The notes: generated by a model not told the origin, from the sequence alone. Numbered from the stretch's first letter, positions 9,785 to 22,436 are shown. The stretch is DNA of 64,000 bases from Phyto melanocephala (GCA_941918925.1 OW799235.1:109805076-109869075), one strand, 5' to 3'. Numbers and translations are program-made.

Positions 9785-10510
9785 ACTTTAATTCCAGCAT
9801 GGGTGTAAATGCGACATTTCGGTTTAAGTTTTCCGCTTCCAAGTATGTGATAATCTTCTTCTATGTCAAATATCCTGCGGGTTGTACTGCGGGTTGTACT
9901 GCGGGTTGTTGTACTGCATTCAACGCTCGGCATCCATATAATAGTGTGGATTTTACATTTGAGTTAAATATTTCAATATTCGTCCTTCTTTATGTATGTA
10001 TATGATGAGTTCCGGCCTGAGTTGGCCGAATGCTTGCCACACTTTATATATGCGGCTGGAGATGTCGGCTTTGGAACCACCATTTTTACCCAATATGCTT
10101 CCTAGATAACAGAATTAATCAACTTCTTCAAGTGATTGGTCCTGGACGGTTAATTTTTTCTCGTAATTTGCATTTATTCTCATTGTCTTTGTTTTTCCGA
10201 TATTTAGTTTTAGGCAGACAAGTGATGCAGTTTCCTGAACTAGTGATAACTTAGATTGCATATCTGAAAATGTGTGAGTAAGGAAGCAAATGTCATCAGC
10301 GTAGTCAAAGTCATCCAGTGTGCCGTTAAGACCTTGAATAAATCCCCTTCTATGAGATGTTGCCTTATTCATTACTACTCAAGTAAGCAGTTGAAAAGCA
10401 AGGGAGATAATTCGCAGCATTGACATACACTAGACCTAATGTTTATTTTATTGCTCAGTTTCTTTTCGAAAAGACTTCGACAGGTATATAGGCGTTTGAT
10501 AAATTTTATT
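9785..10510 (-). pseudogene. Non-LTR (LINE) reverse transcriptase relic
   Basis: This is the polymerase part of a LINE-type reverse transcriptase, reading toward lower coordinates. In order: a PAKLIKFIKRLY segment near 10500, then a degenerate ELSPLLFN block (about 10400-10430), the catalytic DYADDICFLTH motif (YADD at 10292-10303), LKLNIGKTKTMRINA (the GKTK block), then ADISSRI, QAFGQLRPE and a LLYGCE-like end near 9940. These blocks resemble RTE/jockey-type insect LINEs. The frame is broken, with a double stop between the SPLLF and YADD blocks and shifts after 10115. The longest open piece is 10115-10372. No endonuclease domain or 3' tail is seen. A 12-bp triplication lies near the 3' side (9878-9916). 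Confidence 0.85.
9878..9916. repeat. 12-bp tandem repeat inside the LINE relic
   Basis: TGCGGGTTGTAC is repeated three times, the last copy with a GTT insertion. Confidence 0.85.
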
Positions 10511-13500
10511 AACTTGGCAGGTACACCTTTACATTCCTTGTTCCATTCTAAGGTTAGGAAAAAGACAAGTCGACAAACTTTTGTTTAATATGTGTAAATA
10601 TTGCAAATAATTATTTCATAATGTATACACGTATTAAATATTTTATTCAATCAAAAAAAAAGGTTTTTATGTACTTTTTTTTGTACTATTCCGTTCAGTT
10701 TCTTTGTTCACATAACCAAAAACTCAACGTAATAAAAAATCACACATACTAGGAATTTAAAAGGGGTAGCAAACAGTTGCTAAAGGCAAATATGTAGTAC
10801 AGATGGTCACGTAAAATTAATTGATTCCTTTTTTTTGCGAATTCACCCAAATTAGTTTCTGCTGCCATCCAATGAAATCACCAATCAATGGTTCATATAT
10901 ACTGCCACTTAATTAAATACATAAACGAGGGAAGCGAACAGCAATAAAATATTGTTTCTACATATGTTTTTTTTTCATCATAGAAATTAACAATGTTTTT
11001 AAAATAAAATAAATTATTTAAAATTTTATTCTCCCGACTATAAATAAGTTATATTCGCCAGCCTACAGTTAATTTATACTAGTCTTCTTTACATTTAAAA
11101 ATATTTTAAAAAAACTGTGTCTTTATATGAGATAGTTTTTGAAAATTTGTATGCCGGTTAATATATCAAAACCCGACTTTTCAGAATTTTTGTCTTTATA
11201 TCTGTCCTTCTGAACTGGTTCGACTCAAGGACTACTAGATGGGCTTTAATAAAATTGTATACTAAATGTCCCGAGATAATATTTCCTTTCTAACAACAAC
11301 TAGCAAATCAAAAGTTATTAAAAATTATACAAGAACGCTTGAAGGAAATAAATGCATATTCCGCAACAACAGAAGAAGGAATATAAAATAAATGGCATTA
11401 AAAAGACTACACTTAAATTTGCACTTACAGTGACAATAGAATTTTTATTAAATTAAACACAACAGAAGAATATTTTTTTGGGCTAACAATGTAAGTAGGG
11501 GTTTACCTATTTGACTGTATATAAACTACCATGGTTTCAATAATTTTGAAAAAGTGAATTTTAAGCCTATATTTTTCGTTATGAATAAAAATTGTTGTCA
11601 AATTCATCCGTCACGACTACTAAAAAGTCGGTCTCAAACCGGTTTTATAAAGTCCAGCAGAGTATCTGTAACTTAACGAATCAGCTTATCGTTTTTGTAA
11701 TATGCAAATCAATAAAGGTGCTTACAAAAGTTTAATGTATCTTAAACGGGACGGCTCAATCTGTATAAAAAAGATTTTATCAACGTTTTTACATGCTAAA
11801 TATATGTAAACAGCTGATTTTGTAAAGCTTTTTTTTTTAAAGAAACAAAGCTAGTCACCAGAAAGCAAACTATTAATTACTATTAAACAAAACTGAAAAA
11901 TAATGTGGATAACGAGTAGTTATAAATGCTTTCCAGACTATAAGAAAAAAATAAAATTGAGTGGGGATACATTTTCTTGGAAATTGAGGTTTCCGATAAG
12001 TTTCAAACTATATTGAGAGCTAAATATAAAAAAATGATATTATTTTGTAGAAGAAATGTGTGCTAAAAGATGGGCTCAACTGCAAGGCAGATATTCAAGC
12101 AACAAGTGGAAAATCTACCATAAGGCAGCAGCTGAAAGTTGCAATGGCCGTTCATATAAACCATGGGACTTATAGCACCTCATATTGTATCTAGAATAAA
12201 AGTCAAATTTATATTCGTACATGTGTTAATCTTTATATTTACTAAAAAAGAATTTAACTGTTTTAATTTGAAAGAAACTCTAAAGAATACTTCTTCAAAA
12301 TACAATATACACAGTTAGTATCGGATAACTAAAAATTTTCCTAGATATTTTGTCATTATCACATTATAGCCTGAAAACTAAATTAAATATAAAATACAAT
12401 ATTGTTTGTAGAAGTTTATATTTCTTTGCTTATGTCGACAGCACAAGACACGTGGAAAAATGTTCTTTAACTGCACAAACGTTCAAATATTACGGAAAGT
12501 TTCAGGACGCTCATAGCAAAGCTTCACAAACCAGGCTTTAAGTGCAGTAAAACGCTCCAACATGTTCTCCTTAAAATTATTTTCTAAGTATGATGTAATT
12601 GTGCACACGGTGGATTTGTTTAGATTCAGTGAATTTTGTTTGATTCGTTTCATAAATTTTTATAAATTTAAAAACTCATGAATAATTAATTTATGGTCCC
12701 ATGACTTTATCTTTTAAACCGATTCGACTTATTGTTGGACTAAATTTCTTAGAATAATCATAAAATCTGTGACTAAATTTTATGGACTGTCGTTCTGTAA
12801 TTTGAAACAACATACAGTTCTCCTCTAACAATGGAAGAGATTTGGAATTTTTAACGAGACTGATATACACAATGCCATTAAAATTGTATTTACTATATCT
12901 ATACTTTTTATTCAATTTTACAACATTTTATAACGTCCTTTTTGGTTTTTACATTTCAACATTAATTTTTTTATTGTTTTACCAAATGAAACATATATTC
13001 GTTTACATTTCTAAATATGTGAGACTGTTTGGTTTTTAATGTTTTAATTTCAATTTATGCGTAATGCCAGGTTTTGTGTTATATCGGTTTATACGATTTT
13101 TTGCATAGCGAATCAATCGCATAAAAAAGGTTTATATTTAAATCGCATATTTTTTATTATTTAAAAGTTTGTAACTTCAAGAAAAAAAAGAACATCCTAA
13201 AATATAAAAAAATAATGCCTACGAAATGACAGGCAACTTAATCTCCGGTTTTATTTATTTTTTTTTGTTTTTCATATTTATTTCTACTAATAATGGGTTT
13301 GTCATTAGTATTTTATGTTCTTATTTCAATTTATGCTACAAAACAGACAACACATAAATTAACATTTACACAAGCTGATAAAGGCAGAAAAAAAAAAATT
13401 TGGTATTTTTTACTGTGTATTTTTTGAAATGTTGCCCAAAGTTGTAAAACATGTAGCATGAATGTCTGTTGCCAATTCAAAATCCAAATAAACGTAACAG

Positions 13501-14000
13501 GTTGCCCTCAGATATCATAAATTTAAAACATTAATAATTTATAAATTTTTGTTCTGTTTGTTATGAGTATTCATCCTATGCAGTATTCCACGGCAATACA
13601 AAACGTTTTTAGTTTTTAAATGTTTTAATTCAGGTAGAGATTGTAATTTTATAGTTTTATTTTTGTATTTTGTAAAAATATTCCGAATACTTAGTGTTTT
13701 CCCTGCTTAAATCTCACTACATCGAGGACGCTCTTTATATTTGAGATATCAATATAAACTTAATGCACGTGTGTCTGCTGTGCGTGATAAATACTTGTCG
13801 TTCCTACACTTACTTTTTTATATTTTGTATGCCTGTGTCTATGATGATGATTTCTATATTATCCTTTCAATGTTGTTACAGTTGTTTTTTCTCTCTTTTT
13901 TTCTGCTTTTAACAGCATAAATATTTCAATCTGCATTTATGTGTACTTTTATAAATTTTAACTTTTGTTTTTGTTGTTGTTGACGTTCATATCACTTTTG
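10511..14000. other. Gene-free stretch
   Basis: No exon or RNA gene is recognised. About 11100-11330 has TE-like phrasing (CTGTCCTTCTGAACTGGTTC) but no diagnostic end. About 12055-12170 has a short open run on the plus strand with Trp/aromatic spacing like a MADF domain, too weak to call. Open frames at 12350, 12691 and 12842 have no recognised domain. Confidence 0.45.
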
Positions 14001-14734
14001 TTTTTATACCCTTCACCTGTGGTGCACAAGGGTATATATAGCTTTGTCATTCCGTTTGTAGTTTCTACAACTTTCATTTCCGACCCCATAAAGTATATAT
14101 TTTCTGAAAGCTTATGAAAAGAGGAGTCGATTAAGCCCTGACCGTCTGTCCCTCTATCTGTCTGTCCGTGTGTTGGTTGAAATCAACTTTTAGAAGCAAC
14201 TATATGTTCCTCAGATCTGTGTATAGTGACAATCTCTTGAAAATATCCGGGAATAAATCGCTATTGAAATTTAGCACAATCATCCTATAACTTTTTGAGA
14301 TATGAGGAAAAAAAACACGACCACCTCGTTTTTTTCACAAGTACAACAACAACATACATATATACTGGTTAGAGTAAACGTGGCATCTCAGCTGAGCCAG
14401 AAAAAAAATTTTTTTATATTTAAAATATTATTTATATTTTTATTATTTTTTTATATATTTTTTTTTTAATAAATAAAAAAAAAATTTTTTTTTTTAAATT
14501 TTTTTTTTATTTTTTTTTTGTTTTGTTTTTAATACATTTTTTTTATGTTTTTTTTTGGAAACACATACGTAAGCTCAATTTATAATTCTGCAATGGGATG
14601 TTTTGTATATGTATGTATGTACGTATTTCATATGAGATGAAGAATGGTGATACAAACAATTGTTATTGCATGACTACACGTTGTGAAGGGTATATAAGAT
14701 TCGGCACGGCCGAATATAGCACTTTTACTTGTTT
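14001..14734 (+). mobile_element. Family B repeat, most complete copy
   Basis: The left end is TTTTTATACCCTTCACCTGT, then GGTGCACAAGGGTATATATA. This gives a 9-bp TATACCCTT/AAGGGTATA hairpin with an inner CACC/GGTG stem. The right end is CGTTGTGAAGGGTATATAAG, then the hairpin TTCGGCACGGCCGAA, then TATAGCACTTTTACTTGTTT. The internal GTCTGTCC/GTCTGTCCGTG tract (about 14140-14172) is the unexpanded GTCY site. The T/A-only tract spans 14400-14560. It has no ORF of its own, and the frame at 14598-14966 simply runs through the right end. I take this as the reference copy for the family. Confidence 0.85.
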
Positions 14735-15204
14735 TTCCTTGTTCCTTTTGCCAAATAAATATCTACAAATAACCAGGGGAAGTTTTATAGACATTTTCGT
14801 CATTTATGCGACATTTGTGGACTGTATATTTAGAAACCGTATGGGGTTCCTTTCTATAACGCCTCTTAATTTAAATTGGTTTACGCCCTTCTTGTTCATT
14901 GGTATTAATCTAGTTGTTGAAGTGTATGCATTATGTATTTTTAATAAACCATTATGTATGTCTTAAATATTTTCCAAGTAAATGTCTGTTGTACAAAACT
15001 TAAAATGTATTTAAATATAAGTATGTATGTAAGTGTGTGTGTATTTGTGTATCTGTTGCTGTTCTCTTGCATTTACAAGTTGCTATACAATTGGGAATTA
15101 TGAAATTGAAAGTAGACAAGAAGTGAAATTATTCAATTTATACATGTTGGCAAATAATTAATGGTTTTAAGAGGCTGTTAGTAATACATTACATCAAAAA
15201 GTAA
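14735..15204. other. Unassigned AT-rich spacer
   Basis: No feature is recognised. It includes short (TATG)n/(GT)n runs near 15020-15050. Confidence 0.4.
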
Positions 15205-16069
15205 TCTATATATATAAAAGTGAAACTCTGTGTGTGTGTGTGTGTTAGCTATAGACTCCGAAACTGTAAAACCGATCGAGCTCAAACTGTGGTAAGTTGT
15301 TGTACACATACCAGGGAGTGTTTATGGGTGGAAAAAAGTGGGCGGGGCCACGTCCATCAAAAATTAGTTATCAGGTTTAGCAACTTACACTTGACCGATT
15401 TTTCTGAAACTTTGCACACATATCGAGCTGTCATGACTAAATAATTTCGTAATAAGAAAAGTGGGCGGGGCCACGCCCCTAAAAAAGTTTTAATTTTGAG
15501 GTACTTGCACTAGACCGATTTTTCTGAAACTTTGCACACATATTGAGCTGTCATGACTTTATAATTTCGTGATTGAAAAAGTGGGCGGGGCCACGCCCAT
15601 AAAAAAAGGCTATTATTTTGAGGTACTTGCACCAGACTGATTTTACTGAAACTTTGCACACATATTGAGCTGTCATGACTAAATAATTTCGTGATTAGAA
15701 AAGTGGGCAGTGCCACGCCCATAAAAAAAAGGTATAATTTTGAAGTACTTGCACTGGACCGATTATTCTGAAACTTTGCACACATATTGAGCTGTTATGA
15801 CTTTACAATTTCGTGATAAGAAAAGTGGGCAGGGCCACGCCCATAAAAACAATTTTGATTTTGAGGTACTTGCACTGGTCCGATTCTTCTGAAACTTTGC
15901 ACACATATTGAGCTGTTATGACTTCACAATTTCGTGACTAGAAAAGTGGGCAATGCCACGCCCATAAAAAAATTATAATTTTTAGGTTTTTTCACTTGAT
16001 ATTCAATTAAAATTCAGAATGCATTTCGATTCATTAAGGGGCGTAGCAACGCGCGCCGGGTTTGGCTAG
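15205..16069 (+). mobile_element. Non-autonomous Helitron (865 bp, six internal units)
   Basis: Same family as 4801-5232: begins TCTATATATATAAAAGTGAA, ends in the GGCGT...GCGCC stem-loop and GGGTTTGGCTAG, and sits between A (15204) and T (16070). The body is six tandem units of about 120-125 bp. Each has a GC-rich near-palindrome (GGGCGGGGCCACGCCCAT and variants at about 15337, 15462, 15582, 15704, 15826 and 15946), then ACTTGCACTGGACCGAT, then TGAAACTTTGCACACATAT. The frames at 15220-15444 and 15510-15785 are read-throughs of these units, not genes. Confidence 0.92.
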
Positions 16070-16129
16070 TTATCAATAAAATTTAAAATAAAACACAAAT
16101 AGTCAGTCGTGGCATTTAAATCCAGTTGA

Positions 16130-16330
16130 GTTGTTTACTAGACGCTTATGACGCTTAAAAAAGTAGAAAGCGAACCTAATTTCTGCACTGTATTCGCTAG
16201 AGCGTCATACACGTTGTGCTCTGTAACTTACAACATATAACTACTACATTGATTCAACTTTCTTGAGAGTGGCGTACGACGCTAAAAAGCGTAGAAAGTG
16301 TAGTGTGGACTTTCAGCTTAAGTAAGAAAT
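16130..16330. repeat. Possible MITE remnant with repeated GACGCT...GTAGAAAG
   Basis: GACGCTTAAAAAAGTAGAAA (about 16150) recurs as GACGCTAAAAAGCGTAGAAA (about 16277), ending in GTGTAGTGTGGACTTTCAGC. Such CpG-bearing ends resemble some hAT-type MITEs, but I cannot define both ends or a target duplication. Confidence 0.3.
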
Positions 16331-16629
16331 AAAAGCATACACGGACACGTCAAAATGAGTACTAAAAAAAAATTCCACATACCACAAAATAAATATAATA
16401 AAAAAGTATTCTGAGTATTAATGAGACCATATTATTGTTTGTGTCTATAAAAATATTTTATAATTTTATGAAATTTGTTTGTATGACTTGCTATTACTTT
16501 AAATGTAGGGTTAAGTACATATTGGTTTGCAGGGTAATCCAACCAAAACTTACATACCTAATTGTAAATAAAACCAAAAGTTTTCAGAGAACCGTCTTAT
16601 TATTTTTTGTCGTAAAACAAGGATCTATG

Positions 16630-17345
16630 ACAATAATAAGTGAAACAAAATGTCCGTCCAATGCTAGACACGGCATCAGCGGCATACTTCCATCCGATGG
16701 TTCATATTTTCAATGATACTGAGACATAATTTAGGTTTAATGTCGTTAACGTGCTCAACTTTTTCATCCTTAAGTTCTTGAATTATCTTTAGCTAGTTGA
16801 CGTAAATTTTTCTTTAAAAGAAATAAGTCCAACGGTATCAATTCACATAATTTTGGCGGCCAATTAACATTGCCACGAAGTTAGATAACACGAATATTGA
16901 ACTTTTCAGGCAAAATAACTATTGATTGGCTATGTTGTAAGTGGCACGATCCTGTTGGAACAACAAATCATCTAGTTCCATATCCTCAATTTCTAGCTAC
17001 AAGAAGTCCGGCATCATAACCTGATAGCAAGTAACATATACGGTAATTGTTTGGCCAACCTATTTTCAAAGAAGAATGGCCCGATGAAGCCGCCAGTCAA
17101 TAAACCACATCATACGTTCACTCTTTGGGGATGCATCAACTTTCCATAAACACCCTTGGATTCTCATTTGTATTCAAATTCGGCAATTGGTTTGTTAGAG
17201 GATCCGCAGAAGTGAATTTATGCCTCGTTGCTAAAGACTATTTTTTTTTTGTAAATTCACGAAAAGCATTTTGATTTTCTTAAAAGGCTTTAATAATCTT
17301 AATCTCCACGGTTGAATTTGTCAAACACTGAAACAAAGAAATGTC
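16630..17345 (-). pseudogene. DD41D (rosa-like) mariner transposase relic
   Basis: On the minus strand, and in more than one frame, this keeps the order of a rosa-like transposase. There is an ENPRVF-like block near 17150, then LLFQQD (second catalytic Asp) near 16960, NVNWPPKLCELIPLDLFL (third catalytic region) near 16840, and a C-terminal EVCR...WTDILFH block near 16640-16670. Many stops and indels are present, so it is inactive. I could not identify its terminal inverted repeats. The family moves by TA-targeted cut-and-paste. Confidence 0.75.
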
Positions 17346-20069
17346 AAATGAAGTTGGGCAAAAAAACTTGACATTGAGCTATGTAAACATCGTAAATTAT
17401 GGATGGACCCCCTTTTATATGAATTGAAGAATAAACAAATAGCCACAATAAGGTTTTAGGAAATTATTCTTTTTATAAAATACATAAGTAAATTCCGTAC
17501 TAATGCAAATTTAATATTCTTTAAATAAATCTTTCTTATTTATAATATTATATACTAAAATTTATCATCAAAAAAACTAAAGATCTAATAATTTAAATGG
17601 AAAATATCAATTAAATTTCACCTCTGCTACCTCAAATTTATCATTCTTAACGGAAATATTTAAATTGTGGCCAGACAATTATTAAGTTGTTGTTTTTATA
17701 ACCAGCACTTATATTTATTGCTATTGCAGGCAAGTGTTTGAACTTATTTATAGACCACTATGCCTGACAAGTAATGTCACTACAACTAATGTCTAAGTAG
17801 AAATAAATAAACTGAGAATGTATAGACATTGTACATAGCGAATGTCTATACATTTTCTACATGCATACAAATATATATATACCTATTTAGTAATTACATA
17901 TTTGTATGTATATGTAAATTTTAAAGACACATGCATAGGAACAAATATTTATTTTACTTTGTTTTTTTTTAACGGCTAGACAGTTTCTTAAATATGTGCG
18001 CAAGTAAATATTAAAGTACAGTGGAATCGAACGAACATCGAGGGTATTTTTTGTAATTTAGATTACATTTGTATACATTTTTTTAATAATGAAATCCACT
18101 AGTAAAGCAAATTGTTAACGCTAAAAATGTGTCTACAATTATTTCGCATATAAATATATGAGTTGCAGAATTTAATCTATAGAAATAACGATTACGCAAT
18201 ATACATGACTTTCCCTTAGATAACGTAACATTGTTCTTGCAACAATTCGTGACGTCATTTGTATATGCATGTACATACGCTGAATTCAATTTTATACACG
18301 GGATGACGCACTCTTTGTTTCTTGGCAGAATGTACACATGTAATATTGGGCCCCTTTGATTATAAATTAGGTAATTTCTTACAGGTTCGGGTGGCTTTTA
18401 AGTCCCACTGTTTAGTAAAAGAACTTTTGCTAAATGTTTGATAAAGTTTATATTAATTTTACAAAATGTATGTACTCCAAAGGAATAAAATTAGACAAAA
18501 AGGACTTAAGAAAAATACATTTTATTTAGTATCAAACAAAACATGAATGATTCTTATTTATTGTATAAATGGTTAATTACGATTAAGAGAAGTATTGCTT
18601 GACTTAAGTCATTGAAAGTTAAACCCCTTAAAAAACAATATCAAACTGCACTTGATTTGATTTAAGGCCAAATTAAAAATTATTAAAAAATAGTGTGAAA
18701 GAAATACTTGAATTAATTTCACAGTGCTTCCTTCACTTATAGTTCTAAATGTGGCTGTGTTGGTGAAAGTGTTTATCAGTATGTCTGTACGCAATTGAAA
18801 TTTGTTTGTATTTTTTTTCAATGTATTTTAATGTTTAACTAACAAGATCTAACATTGACACAAGACACACGACCATAATAATAATTAACGTCTTTAAAAG
18901 TATTCATTTCTTCTTCCTGCTTTTCCACAAGGGTAGTTTTCTGCCAGACTGCTATTCGCTATCCTTGAGTGTCCTCTATGTTTGGTTGTTTCTGATGCTG
19001 CAAACACTTGCAGTCATCTAATATTTTACTATATTCAACAGCATGCTACAGTTGTTTTGTTTTATTTTTCTAAAAATTGTCTACATATACATACATACAT
19101 ACATATACGTACTTTAAAGGACAGATACATAAACGTAATTGTCTATGTATGTATGTGTCACAATAATGTTGTGTTATATATGTTGCAATACGATTTAAAC
19201 ATAAAACCTAATGGACACAAAACAAAATAAAATAAAAAAAGCAAATTTTGCAATATTTTATTGTTTAGCACATTTGCTACATGGGGAAAGAGAAAGAGAG
19301 TTACTAAATAATAGTATAAAGTTTGTCATTAAATTGCTTCCTGCTGGAATAATGACGACTACAATGTCAATGATGGCGGTAATGTTGCTGTCGTCGTACC
19401 GTTACTGTAGTTTAAAAAAAAAAAATTTTTTTTTAAACAATTCAATGAATCAAACAGGGAAAGTGACTGTGCGTGAGTGAATGTTTTTGCCATAGAGCAG
19501 GAGCAGAAATGACGTCAACACTAGTTTTTATAGAATTTCTTATTTTCTTTTATTTCATAGAATTTTTATTCACAGTTTAGGAAAGAGATTTAGTAATGTG
19601 TCTATAAACAATTTTTATTGTCATTATGTTTTCCGTTTTAATAAGTAATTGAAATATTATGGAAATAAGAGCACAATATTTAGCACAAGGGGAGACTTTG
19701 GGAGGATTGTGACTATAAAAATAATCAACAATAATGTCAAAAGCAATGAAGGGAGTAGTTTTCAAAGTATAATACAATAAGTTCTTTTTTGTATATATTT
19801 TGATTATTTATTTTTTTTGACAGAGAAAATATGCATAATTCAAAAAGTTCGTGGACATATGAAGGTCGTTTAGAAAGATAATGAATAAATAATTTTGAAT
19901 TAATTTACGCTGGTCAAAATTATGCAGGAAATATTGCAATACATATTTAAGTTCATTAAAATATTTTAACGTTTTGTAGATTGAACTAAAAAGGGACCAT
20001 TATGTTTAATATTTGATGACACAAGCAAACAAAAGAACTTTTTTAATTAATTTTTAAGTTTACTGTTTG
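17346..20069. other. Gene-free AT-rich stretch
   Basis: No exon or element is recognised. Two consensus CRE/ATF palindromes (TGACGTCA) occur at 18250-18257 and 19510-19517. Open frames at 18083, 18609, 18982, 19211 and 19577 have no recognised domain. A TA/TACA microsatellite-like run lies at 19083-19110. Confidence 0.45.
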
Positions 20070-20071
20070 TA

Positions 20072-20802
20072 CACGCAAAGAAAAACCATGGTTACTACAT
20101 GATCACGACGGTCATATTATTTTTTCTAAAACAATATTTGGTTGTCGCAAACAAGTAACAGTTATTTTTGTTTCATTTCATTATTTATTTTGTCACGATA
20201 ATCAAGCATTTGTTTGAATTGTATCATTTAATGATTACTTTTCGTAAAAATTTCAAAATGGTTATCATTTAAAAAAAGTATGATTTAAAAAAATTAATGC
20301 GAAAAAAATAACATGATATTCAAAATCATTAAAAATTAAAAATAATCATTAAATAATAAGTGAAACAACAGTATGATTACAAAATAATCAAGCTATGATT
20401 TTTTTTAATAACAATTTGATTTCAATTGTTCTTCTTCTTGCTGAATAAATTTTTATTATTTTAAAAGTTTGAGATGTCAAAAAAAGGAACAAAAATTTTG
20501 AAAAATTTAAGAAAATTTAAAAATAAACGAGAAATATAAAAAAATATTGGGATAAAAATTGCAATTAAATTGGTGAGTACAATCAATATGTGTATGTTAC
20601 AGCAAAAGACAATAATTTGCCGTAAAAAGCAAAGATTGTCGATTTCAATTGTAGTCATATATATGATTATTGAATGATACTTATATTAAACATAATAATG
20701 ATAAGTGGTAACCATTATTATTTTTAATCATAATTATACAATTCAATCATAGTATGTTGCTCTTCGATTATGGTTACCACAACCATATTTTTTCTTTGCG
20801 TG
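20072..20802. mobile_element. TA-flanked MITE, copy 1 (731 bp)
   Basis: Starts CACGCAAAGAAAAACCATGG and ends with the complement (CATATTTTTTCTTTGCGTG). The inner TIR continues through GGTTAC, giving about 25-30 bp of imperfect TIR. It is flanked by TA on both sides (20070-20071 and 20803-20804), which suggests mobilisation by a Tc1/mariner-class transposase. A second copy is at 49995-50707. The internal minus-strand frame (20461-20658) is not conserved as coding in the second copy. Confidence 0.85.
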
Positions 20803-20804
20803 TA

Positions 20805-22010
20805 GTTGGTGTATTAAATATATTTCATTTATAATGATTAAATTTACTTTATGCCATACTTGCTGGATTCCTTAATGTGTCTGTCCATGCCCATTTGAGT
20901 AAATTTAAATACATAAATATTACTTAGTGAATATATATTTAGAATTTTTGTCAAGATCTAATTTAGTTTCATGAAAGTGACTACATTATGAATATATTAT
21001 GGTTAAAAATAAAAAAAGTTATTTTCAAGTAATCAATAAAATTGTTGCATGTCAATAGTTAAGCTTAAGTATCATACAGAATCACAAAATTAAAATGATA
21101 GTACATTTGTCGAAAATTGCTTTTTAAAATTGTACTTCAGTACCGTAATTTAAACATTGTCTACACTTATTTTACGGCCGACAAGATTGTCCAACTGAGT
21201 AACCAATTCAAATAAATAGTCAAGACTCCTTGTTTCACTGGAAATGAAATGAATATGTATAGTGTTATTATTTATTAGGATGGAGTAAAATTTTTTAGCG
21301 GTGGTAAGTAAGGCGGCATAAAAGATGGCAGTTTAAGTTTGAATTAACGATTGATTTTAAGGAGAGATTTCTAATCTTTTGTTTGAGCGCTATCCTGGCA
21401 ATGAAACCAGCCAGAGGTCCCAAAATGTGTGTGGACAGGGAGCGCCGCCGACAGTCTGGTCACACAGAACAGCATTTTTTTTTAAATACACCACAGTAAT
21501 ATAATAATAATATATAATATTAATATATCCACTGAACGTAGGATATATGCGAATTAAGGTATGACGATTCATTATCGGGCACAGGAATTCTTATGTAAGA
21601 ATTTCTGCTAACAAACTAACAAGTTCTAGTTTGTGTAAGAATTAAAACTTATAAATCGTTTATGCAACAACTTTAATCTAAAGGCTGAAAGTAAAGTTGA
21701 GCTAAAAACACTATTTTTTCGCAATATTTTGCTGAAAAGCTAGTTCTTATCTGAATAGACAAGTCATGTTTCTACACACAGAAAATAAACAATCAAATTC
21801 TTTGCATGCAAATGGTTCACTTTCTGCAATCGAACAATCGATCAATTGAAAACAGTATCGATGAAGAGTATCTACCATAATTGTTGCCAATCACATAGTT
21901 TATGTGGTGAAAGTAGAACTTTACGATTGTATCTACAGAATTTAATTTTTAAATATAAATTTGTAGTTAGCACAAAGAAATTCTGTTTTCTGATAAAAAT
22001 ATCATAACCC
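20805..22010. other. Gene-free AT-rich stretch
   Basis: No feature is recognised. A frame at 21390-21572 (minus) has no known domain. Confidence 0.4.
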
Positions 22011-22436
22011 GCGGTCTGCACGTAGCAATATTTATTACCGCAATTCTCAAATTTGATTGCATCCATAGAGATTGCGACGTGTAGACCGCAAATTGCTATA
22101 TGTGGCAATTTATTGCGCAATCATTGCTCTGTTTATTGCTTAAGCAATTATGGCCGCAACAAGCTGTCGAAATCGTTTAATTTTCTTAAAAATTTTTGTT
22201 GTTCATTGCAGAAACAAATTAAAATTAAAATTATTATTCCTGATAATAATTAAGAGTGAAGTATTTAAAAAATACCATTAAGGTTAAAACGAAAATATTA
22301 AATTTTATAAATAAATTACTTGTGTCGTGTTCTCCACCTAATGAAAATAAACATACTTTAGCAATAAATTGCCGTTAATCTACCGATGTTTTTTTCTTAT
22401 GCTTAGCAATGAAAATTGCTACGTGGAGACCCAGCG
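22011..22436. mobile_element. Candidate MITE with GGTCTSCACGTAGCAAT ends
   Basis: The left end reads GCGGTCTGCACGTAGCAATA. The right end, reverse complemented, reads CGCTGGGTCTCCACGTAGCA followed by ATT. The TIRs differ by a 2-base insertion and one substitution. The interior is rich in GCAAT/ATTGC and contains a third partial copy of the end (GACGTGTAGACCGCAAATTG, about 22075). It has no coding capacity, and the target-site duplication is not clear (TAAC/GTAAC-like flanks). Confidence 0.5.

Noticed and set aside
12050..12180. Possible MADF-domain fragment
   Set aside because: Only a few aromatic and basic residues line up and the frame is short. The match is too weak to distinguish from chance.
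15220..15785. Open frames over the Helitron (both strands)
   Set aside because: They read through tandem non-coding units. The repeated residues mirror the 122-bp unit, not a repeat protein.
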